Positions 1-5,852 are shown, counted from the stretch's first letter. The stretch is 7,158 nucleotides of DNA from CAZLKN01 sp964560135 (GCA_964560135.1 CAZLKN010000101.1:1-7158), one strand, 5' to 3'. Notes: a model not told the origin generated them from the sequence alone. Numbers and translations are program-made.

Positions 1-1
1 C

Positions 2-241
2 GCGAGGGAGGAACAGGAACGCGTTGCACGGGAGCTGGCCGAGGTTCAGCGCCTCTTGAAGGCCGGGGAGGTCATCTACAACCGAATCGAAGACACGCTC
101 AGCCGGGCTCTAACTCTCATCGGCCGGTGCGACGAGATCTACAAGCGGGGTGGTGCAAAGGTACGCCGACTGTCCAAACAGTTCTTCTTCGAGAAGCTCC
201 TCGTGCGAGACGGCAGGGTCGTCGACGCTGTCCTGGTTTAG
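2..241 (+). CDS. Serine site-specific recombinase, C-terminal fragment (5' end outside window)
   Basis: The frame is open from the left edge to a TAG at 239-241, giving 79 residues. The fragment begins with a charged heptad-like stretch (AREEQERVARELAEVQRLL), as in the coiled-coil region of large serine recombinases. It continues with a segment of the type AL.LIGRCDEIYKRGGAKVRRLSKQ, then FFFEKLLVRDGRVVDAVLV. Family members commonly end with a similar order: a YR-A-VRR-LNQ-type segment, FFE-LYV, then D-G-V and a hydrophobic stretch. Such enzymes integrate, excise or invert DNA through an N-terminal catalytic serine domain, which is not visible here. GC by hand count over 1-240 is about 61%, clearly below the downstream genes, which fits transferred DNA. 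The frame stays open after the stop with tail-like residues, so the gene may be truncated by a nonsense mutation (see findings). The family call rests on the tail alone. Confidence 0.7.
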   Translation, partial: AREEQERVARELAEVQRLLKAGEVIYNRIEDTLSRALTLIGRCDEIYKRGGAKVRRLSKQFFFEKLLVRDGRVVDAVLV

Positions 242-294
242 CACTGGGGAGTCCTGGTGTCGCAGCGGTTCCGCGATCTCATGGAGAAGAACGG

Positions 295-327
295 AAACCC
301 CGACGGGCGTTCTTCCCGTCGGGGTTT
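295..327 (+). terminator. Perfect 13-bp hairpin, probable intrinsic terminator behind the recombinase
   Basis: AAACCCCGACGGG (295-307) and CCCGTCGGGGTTT (315-327) are exact inverted complements around a 7-nt loop. The 3' arm ends in TTT followed by GAATATT, a short U-poor tail, so termination may be only moderately efficient. Because the stem is flanked by A's on one side and T's on the other, it could work in both directions. It lies 54 bp behind the recombinase stop and 40 bp before the dehydrogenase start, where a transcription boundary is expected. Read in the recombinase frame, the hairpin would encode the NPDGRSSRRGL stretch. Confidence 0.65.
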
Positions 328-367
328 GAATATTGAGTCCCTAGTGCCGGGAGAGAACGGAGTCGAC

Positions 368-1138
368 ATGTCGCCAGAGCTCGCGGGTCGCACGGCCGTC
401 GTGACGGGGGCCGCCAAGGGGATCGGACGCGCCTGCGCCGAGGCGCTGGGGGCCGAGGGTGCCCACGTCGTGCTCGTCGATCTGGACGAACATGCCGGGG
501 AGGAGGCCGCGGCGGCGATGCGATCCGCGGGAGCCGAGAGCCTGTTCGTCCGGGGCGACGTGTCCCGGGCAGCGGATGCCGAACACGTCGCGGGGGCCGC
601 GGTGGACACCTACGGCGGCATCGACGTCCTCGTCAACAACGCCGGCATCCAGCGCTACGGCACCGTCGTGGACACGCCGGAGGACGTCTGGGACGAGGTC
701 CTGGGGGTGAACCTGAAGGGTGTGTATCTCATGTCGCGATCCTGCCTGCCGCACATCCTCGCCTCCGGCGGTGGTGCGATCGTGAACATCGCCTCGGTCC
801 AGGGGCTGCAGTCGCAGCCGCGCGTGGCCGCCTACGCGGCCAGCAAGGGTGGCGTGATCAACCTCACGAGATCCATGGCGGTGGACTTCGCACCGCAGGT
901 CCGGGTCAACGCCGTCTGCCCCGGCCCGGTGGACACGCCCCTGCTGCAGTGGGCCGCCGGCCAGCGCGCCGAGGATCCCGAGGCCGCCGAAAGCCAGCCG
1001 GCCGAGACGCATCCTACGCGCCGGTTGGGCCGCCCCGGGGAGATCGCGGATGCGGTCGTCTTCCTGGCCGGCCCCCGCTCCTCGTTCATCAGCGGCGCCT
1101 ACCTGGTGGCCGACGGAGGCTACACGGCGAAGCTGTAG
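368..1138 (+). CDS. Short-chain dehydrogenase/reductase (classical SDR, NAD(P)-dependent)
   Basis: This is a 256-residue cytosolic oxidoreductase, a normal length for a classical SDR. It probably interconverts an alcohol or sugar hydroxyl and a ketone using NAD(H) or NADP(H). The Rossmann signature TGAAKGIG sits at residues 13-20, NNAG at 90-93, and the catalytic set is N115, S143, Y156 and K160 (YAASK). PGPVDTP at 185-191 and a C-terminal ISGAYLVADGGY are also typical. D38 at the end of the second beta strand suggests a preference for NAD over NADP. The ATG at 368 is chosen because the conserved start of the fold follows it at once and CGGAG lies 5 nt upstream; the frame is open further up, but that part is the recombinase tail and hairpin. 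The substrate cannot be read from sequence. The gene faces the DUF2090 gene across 10 bp, so the two are not in one operon. Confidence 0.93.
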   Translation: MSPELAGRTAVVTGAAKGIGRACAEALGAEGAHVVLVDLDEHAGEEAAAAMRSAGAESLFVRGDVSRAADAEHVAGAAVDTYGGIDVLVNNAGIQRYGTVVDTPEDVWDEVLGVNLKGVYLMSRSCLPHILASGGGAIVNIASVQGLQSQPRVAAYAASKGGVINLTRSMAVDFAPQVRVNAVCPGPVDTPLLQWAAGQRAEDPEAAESQPAETHPTRRLGRPGEIADAVVFLAGPRSSFISGAYLVADGGYTAKL

Positions 1139-1148
1139 AGCAGACCCC

Positions 1149-2060
1149 TCAGGCCCCCGACGTGGCCTCGAACAGGTCCACGAACCTCTTGTAGTTCTCC
1201 GCGACCTGACGCGTCGCCGCCTCGCGGTCGATCTCTCCGGCCTTCAGGGCCTTGAGCGCGTCCCAGAAGGTCGTGCGTCCGACGGCGAAGCCGATGTAGC
1301 CGGGAACACCGGCGGCGACCTCGAGCCACTGGGACACCTTCGCCTCGTCGGCGCCCCGCCCGAGCACGATGCACCCCACCCGGTCGCGACCATCGGCCTG
1401 CGCGGCCTGGACCACGGCGGCGCAGTCTTCGCGACTGGTGACGCCCTCGATCTTCCACACGTCCGGGTCGACGCTCCGGTCGTGCAACTCCTGGATCGCC
1501 CGGATCATCAGCTTCGGACGCAGCTCGTCGTCGTAGCGGCCGCTGTCGCCGTCCACCGAGGCGAGCTGGTCGTCGGTAGCGGGCACGAGCAGCTCGAACA
1601 GGTACAGCCGGTCGTTGTCGTGCAGCCACTCGCCGAGGCGCGCGAGCCGCTCGCTCTGCCGCCGATTCATCTCGGCATCGGCGTCGGGGTTGTAGCGGAC
1701 GAGGACCTTGCTGAAGGTGGGGTCGAAGTCCTCGATGTGCTTGCCGAACTGTTCGCCGTATTCGAAGTCGAACTCCTCCTGGCCCGATTTCTCCACGGGC
1801 ATCGCCAGCGCGATCCCCCGCTGCTTGGCATCACGGGCCACCGCGGAACCGAACTGCTCGTCCACGAGGACGCCGGCCCGCTCGGAGGGGACGCCCATCT
1901 CCAGGGCCTGGCGGAACCCGTCGTAGATCACCTGCTTGTAGGAGGCGACCTCCTCGGTCTGCTCCGGCGTCGGTTGGCCGGTGATCCCGAAAAGCCCCTT
2001 CTGGAAGGAGCCTCGGTGGTCGAAGGGGAGGACGTACAGCGGATCGGTGTAACCGGGCAT
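1149..2060 (-). CDS. DUF2090 domain protein (IolC C-domain-like, aldolase-type TIM barrel)
   Basis: The 303-residue product starts MPGYTDPLYVLPFDHRGSFQ. LPFDHRGSF is the hallmark opening of DUF2090 proteins, which occur alone or as the C-terminal half of some IolC kinases of myo-inositol catabolism and are often annotated as 2-deoxy-5-keto-gluconate-6-phosphate aldolase-like. Further conserved-looking blocks are VDEQFG (66-71), MPVEKSG (87-93), KVLVRYNP (118-125), FELLVPAT (155-162), VWKIEG (201-206) and YIGFAVGRTTFWDAL near the end. K203 in WKIEG lies where class I aldolase-like barrels carry a Schiff-base lysine; that role is inference. The start is the ATG at 2060, with GGAGG 7 nt upstream; the frame is open for 14 more codons, but those residues are low-complexity and unlike the family. 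No kinase domain or other iol gene is visible, so the pathway remains open. It may work with the convergent dehydrogenase on a sugar or polyol. Confidence 0.88.
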   Translation of the reverse strand: MPGYTDPLYVLPFDHRGSFQKGLFGITGQPTPEQTEEVASYKQVIYDGFRQALEMGVPSERAGVLVDEQFGSAVARDAKQRGIALAMPVEKSGQEEFDFEYGEQFGKHIEDFDPTFSKVLVRYNPDADAEMNRRQSERLARLGEWLHDNDRLYLFELLVPATDDQLASVDGDSGRYDDELRPKLMIRAIQELHDRSVDPDVWKIEGVTSREDCAAVVQAAQADGRDRVGCIVLGRGADEAKVSQWLEVAAGVPGYIGFAVGRTTFWDALKALKAGEIDREAATRQVAENYKRFVDLFEATSGA

Positions 2061-2101
2061 CGTGCACCCTCCTTCGCCGTCGTTCACTGCCGTCGAACGC
2101 A

Positions 2102-2111
2102 CACGATCGTG
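2102..2111. promoter_or_regulatory. 10-bp perfect palindrome upstream of the DUF2090 gene
   Basis: CACGATCGTG reads the same on both strands and lies 42 bp upstream of the DUF2090 start codon, where a repressor would overlap its promoter or leader. A second small inverted repeat, GTGCC (2117-2121) and GGCAC (2130-2134), sits next to it. No clear -35/-10 pair for the DUF2090 gene could be picked out on the minus strand. An operator role is a guess from position and symmetry; in GC-rich DNA a 10-bp palindrome can also arise by chance. Confidence 0.25.
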
Positions 2112-2172
2112 CGTGGGTGCCTACATCATGGCACGGCACCGGAAATACGGCGTTTGCGCAGGTCACAGGCTA

Positions 2173-2201
2173 TTGACAGCCCTGTTGCCCTCTTCTAGGA
2201 T
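2173..2201 (+). promoter_or_regulatory. Near-consensus housekeeping promoter for the noncoding RNA
   Basis: TTGACA (2173-2178) matches the -35 consensus in all six positions. TAGGAT (2196-2201) is a good actinobacterial -10, and the spacer is exactly 17 bp. Transcription should start near 2207-2209. No protein gene with convincing coding character follows on this strand, but a sequence that folds into a long rod begins exactly at the predicted start. This is the best promoter match noticed in the window. Confidence 0.75.
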
Positions 2202-2207
2202 GGCCTT

Positions 2208-2366
2208 GGTTGAGCGGTCAGTCGGGTTCCGTGAGCGGAGTCCGGCGATCCGGAGCCGGAGGTTCAGCAGCGCTCCCAGGAGAGCGCATTCATGCAGAAG
2301 CCTCGTCAGGCGGAGAGGATCGCAGGGACGTTGATGCCGGACCCGAAGGGCCGCTCAATCCTTTTG
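2208..2366 (+). ncRNA. Structured noncoding RNA, long rod with central bubble (6S-like architecture, class unproven)
   Basis: The first predicted transcribed bases pair with sequence about 150 nt later, closing a single rod. Helices found by hand are: 2208-2219 with 2349-2360 (12 bp, two G-U pairs); tandem A-G mismatches; 2222-2229 with 2339-2346 (8 bp); a bubble of 2230-2239 against 2330-2338; 2240-2243 with 2326-2329; 2245-2251 with 2317-2323 (7 bp, no mismatch); 2255-2257 with 2309-2311; 2259-2264 with 2299-2304 (6 bp); 2267-2269 with 2293-2295; and an apical hairpin 2270-2275 with 2282-2287 around CCAGGA. About 49 base pairs cover 153 nt. TTTT (2362-2365) follows the closing stem, so the 3' end may be near 2366. 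A long irregular stem, large central bubble and apical loop resemble 6S RNA, the decoy that binds RNA polymerase holoenzyme. CCGTGAGCGG at 2229-2238 also recalls CCCUGAGCCG in E. coli 6S. I saw no RNase P, tmRNA or SRP signature. The fold was made without energy calculation. Confidence 0.6.
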
Positions 2367-2420
2367 CCCGCTCCAGCCACCCCAGCGGACGACCTAGGCG
2401 CAAAAGCCGTCAGATCGTGC

Positions 2421-2466
2421 CGACGTCGCCCCCCAGGGGGTCTCCGAGACACCCTGCAGGACGTCG
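2421..2466. repeat. Compound hairpin between the noncoding RNA and tatA
   Basis: CGACGTC (2421-2427) and GACGTCG (2460-2466) form a 7-bp outer stem. Inside it, CAGGG (2434-2438) pairs with CCCTG (2452-2456), and GTCT (2440-2443) with AGAC (2447-2450) around a CCG loop. A C-rich bulge (2428-2433) remains on the 5' side. No T-run follows on either strand, so a classical intrinsic terminator is not supported. It lies where the plus-strand RNA and minus-strand tatA transcripts converge, and could be a Rho-assisted or bidirectional stop, or part of a longer RNA. The remainder of 2367-2555 contains short GC hairpins, for example CCCC-TC-GGGG, and nothing else I recognise. Confidence 0.45.
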
Positions 2467-2555
2467 TTACCCCAAAACCCCGCGAAACCGGCCCACGTCG
2501 TCCCCTCGGGGCGCGTGCGGACGGATCGGACGTCAGCCTGTCAGCCGGAGCGCGG

Positions 2556-2771
2556 CTAGCTCTGCGTCTCGCGCTTGGTCTCTGATGTGCCGTCGGCGCT
2601 GGTGGTCGCCGTGGTCTCCGTGCTGCTCTTGGCGCTTTCCGGCTCCTCGCCCTTCTCGAACTCGTCGCGCGCCTCGCGCAGCGAACGGGCCAGCTTCGGC
2701 AGCCGGCTGGCGCCGAACAGCAGGAGCACGATGAGCAGCAGGATCAACAGCTCCGTGCTTCCGGGTCTCAT
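2556..2771 (-). CDS. tatA: Twin-arginine translocase subunit TatA
   Basis: The 71-residue protein has the full TatA layout. A short N-terminal part enters one hydrophobic membrane helix (residues about 7-19, TELLILLLIVLLLFG), and the conserved FG pair ends the helix at the hinge. A basic amphipathic helix follows (SRLPKLARSLREARDEFEKG), then a polar, disordered tail rich in S, T and E. TatA oligomers form the transient passage through which the Tat system moves folded proteins across the inner membrane. The ATG at 2771 has GGAGG 5 nt upstream. It lies 69 bp behind the CoA-transferase stop on the same strand, so cotranscription is possible but functionally unexplained. No tatB or tatC is in the window. 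TatA and TatB/TatE are hard to separate at this size; the short length and FG motif favour TatA. Confidence 0.92.
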   Translation of the reverse strand: MRPGSTELLILLLIVLLLFGASRLPKLARSLREARDEFEKGEEPESAKSSTETTATTSADGTSETKRETQS

Positions 2772-2840
2772 ATCAACCTCCGTCGGTTGCTCCGGCGTCC
2801 ACGATACCGCGTCGGAGCCCCACGGTCGCGCGCCCAGGCC

Positions 2841-4571
2841 TCACCCGGTGTAGAGCCCGAGGGGGTCGTAGGCGCGCAGAAGCGCGAGCTCGTCGCGGGC
2901 CGGGTCCTTGATCCGGGCCACCCGCGGCGCGGTGGCCAGGTCCCATCCGCAGGCCGCCCTGGCCCGCGCAACCCCCTCGCGCACGGGCCCGAACACCCCC
3001 GTGAGGACGAGGTCGCCGTCGCGCCGCTCGTAGCACCCGAGCGGTGTGGCCACGGCCCCGATGCGCTCCCCCGGTGCCGTCACGTACGGCACCCGCTCGA
3101 CGAACCGGCCGCGTCCCTGGTGGCAGACGACGACCACATCCCGGCAGATCGAGGCCACGTCGTTGGCGCCCCCGGAGCCCACGAGCAGACGGCCGTCGGC
3201 GGTGCGGGAGGAGTTGAGGTTCGCGGTCCGGTCGACCTGCCCGGCCCCCAGGATGCCCGCGGACGGCGTGGCCGCGAGCGAGAGTCCGAGGATGTCGAGC
3301 ACCCCGCCGAGTCCCCGCGCCGTGGCTGCGACCCGGTTGGACACGAGCAGCGGATCGCCCGGCGGCGGCACGTAGCCGAACAGGCCGAGCTCAACCATCA
3401 GGTCGATGGCCACGCCGTCGCGCGCCAGCCACGCCCGGGCGAGCCAGGCCGCGAGGTTGGACATCCCCACCCCCGCGAGGACGGTCGTCAGGCCGCGCTC
3501 GCGCATCCGTTCGGCCAGCACGCGCGCGCCGGCCACCACCGCCCGCTCGCCGTCGGTCGCCTGCTCCGTGCGCAGGATCCGGGGTGCGTGCTCGGCCACG
3601 TCCTCGCGCCAGGACTCGGGCTGCGCCCGGCCGCGCAGCCCCGACAGCCGGCCGGCCCCCAGCCGGGCCACGTAGGACGCATGCGAACCGCCGTGCACCC
3701 ACTCCTTGCTCCAGATGCCGATCGCCTCGGGGTCGCGGCAGGCGTCCCGGAAATCGAGCACGAAGGCGACGTCCTCGGCGATCGGGGGGACGAGATCCTC
3801 CACGCCACCGGAGAACAGCGGGCCCGGATGCGAGCCGAAGGGCGCCTCCACCACCGCCCGCACCAGGGCCCCGGGGATCCGCATGTTGCCGGGATGCGCG
3901 GCCACCACCTCGGTGGGCACGATGCGCTCCACGGTGACGATCGCGCCCTCGCGGGCCGCCCAGGCGCCCAGAGCCTCGTCCCCCAGGGGGCCGCCGAGCA
4001 GCGTGTTGCCGCAGGGGTCCGCGGCGGCGGCGTGCACCAGCGCCACGTCGGGACGGATCGCGCGCACGGCCGTGGTGCCGTCGACCTCGAGGGCCACCTC
4101 TCCGGAGTCGGCCAGCGACGAGCCCGCCAGCGAGTTGGTGGGCATGAACGGCAACCGCAGCGCGCCGGCGAGCAGGGCCTGGGTGAAGGACAGGATCGAC
4201 CAGTCGGTGACCGCGAGGCGTCCGTCGGCGTGGGCCTGCTGGAGCAGCGGGTTCGGTCCGGGGGTCGGGAGCGTGTCGCCGTGGAAGGTGCAGATCAGGT
4301 GCTCGACGAGGCCCTCGTGGACGAGCAGCACGTGGGGGCCGGCCATCGACATCACCGAGAGGGTGAAGGCGGGACGCCGTCCGCGGAAGCGCCGGAGGAT
4401 CTCGTAGCAGGACGCCGAGGGCCGGGTGAGCCCGGACGCGAGATGCACGTGCATCCGGGGCTTCACATGGGCCGTGATCGCCTCGGACAGCGTCGTGACC
4501 TTGGACGGACCGCCGGTCTGCAGGCCCGCGGCCTCGGCCAGCGGCCCCAGGCGCCGGGTCGGATCGGTCAC
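2841..4571 (-). CDS. Fused alpha-beta family I CoA-transferase (glutaconate CoA-transferase GctA-GctB type)
   Basis: Family I CoA-transferases move CoA from an acyl-CoA to a free carboxylic acid through a glutamyl-CoA intermediate. This 576-residue cytosolic protein carries both halves in one chain. Residues about 22-315 resemble the alpha subunit GctA: SKVTTLSEAI, P..SCYEILRRF, LRLPFMP, a DVALVHA block, GSHPGPL and KEWV...LGAGRL. Residues about 340-575 resemble GctB: an AGVGMSNLAAWLA segment, AGQVDRTANLNSS, GSGGAND (465-471) and FVERVPYVTAPG. E394 in MVELGLFG aligns with the catalytic glutamate of GctB (VESGL in the Acidaminococcus enzyme). The start is GTG at 4571, with GGAGG 6 nt upstream. 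Classical enzymes are two separate polypeptides, so the fusion is notable. The acid substrate is unknown. A related enzyme class with altered activity, such as the IpdAB hydrolase of sterol degradation, cannot be excluded, though the retained glutamate argues for transferase. Confidence 0.9.
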   Translation of the reverse strand: MTDPTRRLGPLAEAAGLQTGGPSKVTTLSEAITAHVKPRMHVHLASGLTRPSASCYEILRRFRGRRPAFTLSVMSMAGPHVLLVHEGLVEHLICTFHGDTLPTPGPNPLLQQAHADGRLAVTDWSILSFTQALLAGALRLPFMPTNSLAGSSLADSGEVALEVDGTTAVRAIRPDVALVHAAAADPCGNTLLGGPLGDEALGAWAAREGAIVTVERIVPTEVVAAHPGNMRIPGALVRAVVEAPFGSHPGPLFSGGVEDLVPPIAEDVAFVLDFRDACRDPEAIGIWSKEWVHGGSHASYVARLGAGRLSGLRGRAQPESWREDVAEHAPRILRTEQATDGERAVVAGARVLAERMRERGLTTVLAGVGMSNLAAWLARAWLARDGVAIDLMVELGLFGYVPPPGDPLLVSNRVAATARGLGGVLDILGLSLAATPSAGILGAGQVDRTANLNSSRTADGRLLVGSGGANDVASICRDVVVVCHQGRGRFVERVPYVTAPGERIGAVATPLGCYERRDGDLVLTGVFGPVREGVARARAACGWDLATAPRVARIKDPARDELALLRAYDPLGLYTG

Positions 4572-4641
4572 CTCACCCCTCCCGTTCGTGGTCGCCGGTT
4601 CAGCCTACGCGACCCCGGGCCGGCGACGGCTCCGTGATAAT

Positions 4642-4670
4642 CTTCGACAAAGAGGCGTTGTATCTAGAAG
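4642..4670. promoter_or_regulatory. Imperfect inverted repeat in the AT-richer core between the CoA-transferase and mrp genes
   Basis: The 129-bp divergent intergenic region (4572-4700) has one AT-richer patch. In it CTTC (4642-4645) and ACAA (4647-4650) are mirrored by TTGT (4658-4661) and GAAG (4667-4670), unevenly spaced; TCTAGA at 4663-4668 is a palindrome. GATAAT at 4636-4641 looks like a -10 element on the plus strand, but no -35 stands at the right distance. Promoters for both divergent genes must lie in this stretch, so a regulator site is plausible. The evidence is weak. Confidence 0.25.
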
Positions 4671-4700
4671 CGCCCCCACCCGAGCACGAGAAGGAGCCTC

Positions 4701-5801
4701 ATGCTTTCGGAGCAGGCCGTCCGCCAAGCCCTGCACACGGTCGCCGACCCGGAGATCGGCAAGCCGATCGACGACCTCGGGATGGTGTCCGCCGTAAGGG
4801 TGTCCGGGGGCCACGTCGAGGTCGAGGTGCTCCTGACCGTACCCGGCTACCCCAAGCAGGACGAGCTCAAGGGGCGGATCCGCAGCGCCGTCGAAGCGGT
4901 GCCTGGGGTGGAACGCCTCGACATCACCCTCGGGCTCATGACCGACGAGCAGCGGACGCAGCTCGCCGAGCAGCTCAAGCAGGAGGCCGGCTTCAAAGGT
5001 CCGAATTCGCGCACGAGCGTCATCGGGGTGTCGTCGGGCAAGGGCGGTGTCGGCAAGTCCACCGTCACGACGAACATCGCCGCGGCTCTGGCGTCCCTGG
5101 GCCACAAGGTCGGGGTGCTGGACGCCGACATCTGGGGGTTCTCGATCCCGCGGATGTTCGGCCTGCGCGGTCAGCGTCCCGTCGCCTTCGAGCAGATGAT
5201 CATGCCGCTGGACCGCAACGGCGTGAAGGTGATCTCGATCGGCTTCTTCCTGCCCAACGAGGAGGACCCGGTCGTGTGGCGGGGGCCGATGCTGCACAAG
5301 GCCCTCGAGCAGTTCCTCGGCGACGTGTACTGGGGCGAAGACCTCGAGTTCCTGCTGATCGATCTGCCCCCGGGCACCGGGGACATCTCGCTGTCGCTCG
5401 CGACCTTCCTGCCGGACATGGGGATGGTGGTGGTCACCACGCCCCAGCCGGTCGCGCAGAAGGTGGCCGAGCGGGCCGCGAACATGTCCGAGAAGGTGAA
5501 GCAGCGGCTGCTGGGCGTGATCGAGAACATGTCCGGGATGGTGTGCGATCACTGCGGCGAGACCACGCCGATCTTCGGCGAGGGCGGCGGGAAGCTGTTG
5601 TCCGACACCCTCGGTGTCCCGCTGCTCGCGCAGATCCCGCTGGTCCCCGAGGTGCGCAGCCGCTCGGACGACGGCGACCCGATCGTGTGGGCGTCCCCCG
5701 ACCATCCCGTCAGCCGCGCCTACCTCGAGGCGGCCCGGGAACTCACCAGATTCCGTCCCAAGCGCCGCCTGCCGGTGATGCAGATCGGCAACAAGCCCTA
5801 G
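4701..5801 (+). CDS. mrp: Mrp/ApbC-family iron-sulfur cluster carrier ATPase
   Basis: The 366-residue product has an N-terminal MIP18/DUF59 domain (about 3-80, with DPEIGKPIDDLGMV) and a C-terminal P-loop ATPase of the SIMIBI class. The deviant Walker A GKGGVGKST is at 113-121, DADIWGFS at 141-148, and DLPPGTGD at 221-228. C282 and C285 (CDHC) form the CxxC that binds the bridging Fe-S cluster between the two subunits of the dimer. Mrp proteins receive and hand over Fe-S clusters in the cytosol; nucleotide binding controls transfer. The length is normal. The ATG at 4701 has AAGGAG 4 nt upstream and gives a complete DUF59 domain. In that domain TVPGYPK has Tyr where many homologues have Cys (PGCP), so the N-domain probably cannot contribute a cysteine ligand. 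The gene is divergent from the CoA-transferase and is followed by a hairpin, so it probably forms its own transcription unit. Confidence 0.95.
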   Translation: MLSEQAVRQALHTVADPEIGKPIDDLGMVSAVRVSGGHVEVEVLLTVPGYPKQDELKGRIRSAVEAVPGVERLDITLGLMTDEQRTQLAEQLKQEAGFKGPNSRTSVIGVSSGKGGVGKSTVTTNIAAALASLGHKVGVLDADIWGFSIPRMFGLRGQRPVAFEQMIMPLDRNGVKVISIGFFLPNEEDPVVWRGPMLHKALEQFLGDVYWGEDLEFLLIDLPPGTGDISLSLATFLPDMGMVVVTTPQPVAQKVAERAANMSEKVKQRLLGVIENMSGMVCDHCGETTPIFGEGGGKLLSDTLGVPLLAQIPLVPEVRSRSDDGDPIVWASPDHPVSRAYLEAARELTRFRPKRRLPVMQIGNKP

Positions 5802-5809
5802 CGCACGGT

Positions 5810-5852
5810 GGGTCCGGCTTCCTGCCACAGACGTCCACGGCGATCCGGACCC
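5810..5852 (+). terminator. 8-bp hairpin behind mrp, possible terminator
   Basis: GGGTCCGG (5810-5817) and CCGGACCC (5845-5852) are exact complements, 9 bp after the mrp stop. The loop is 27 nt and no T-run follows (GCTCAAGAATG), so it is not a textbook intrinsic terminator. It could still stop transcription with Rho, or protect the mrp 3' end. The rest of the 137-bp gap to the next gene (5853-5889) holds no promoter I can name with confidence. Confidence 0.35.

Noticed and set aside
340..380. Remnant of a tRNA 3' end on the minus strand, as expected at an attachment site
   Set aside because: The reverse complement contains GTCGACTCC and TCCCGGCA, which recall a T-loop and acceptor strand. 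However, the spacing is wrong by two to three bases, and no T-stem or opposite acceptor strand can be formed.
1050..2198. Open frame of 382 codons on the plus strand
   Set aside because: It covers the end of the dehydrogenase in another frame and the DUF2090 gene in antisense. It has no recognisable domain and no ribosome binding site.
2208..2555. RNase P RNA, tmRNA or SRP RNA
   Set aside because: The conserved RNase P sequences (GAGGAAAGTCC-like and ACAGAA-like), the tmRNA ends, and the SRP GGAAG...AGCAG apical motif were looked for on both strands and not found.
2292..2585. Possible 97-residue protein with AGGAG 9 nt upstream of an ATG
   Set aside because: The ribosome binding site lies in the apical hairpin of the predicted rod and the ATG lies just inside it. 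Codon third positions are much less GC-rich than in the real genes, rare codons are frequent, the protein looks like low-complexity Arg/Pro sequence, and its end overlaps tatA on the other strand.
2787..4637. Open frame of 616 codons on the plus strand
   Set aside because: It runs opposite the CoA-transferase and its His/Gly/Arg/Pro-rich translation is the usual antisense product of high-GC coding DNA. No domain is recognisable.
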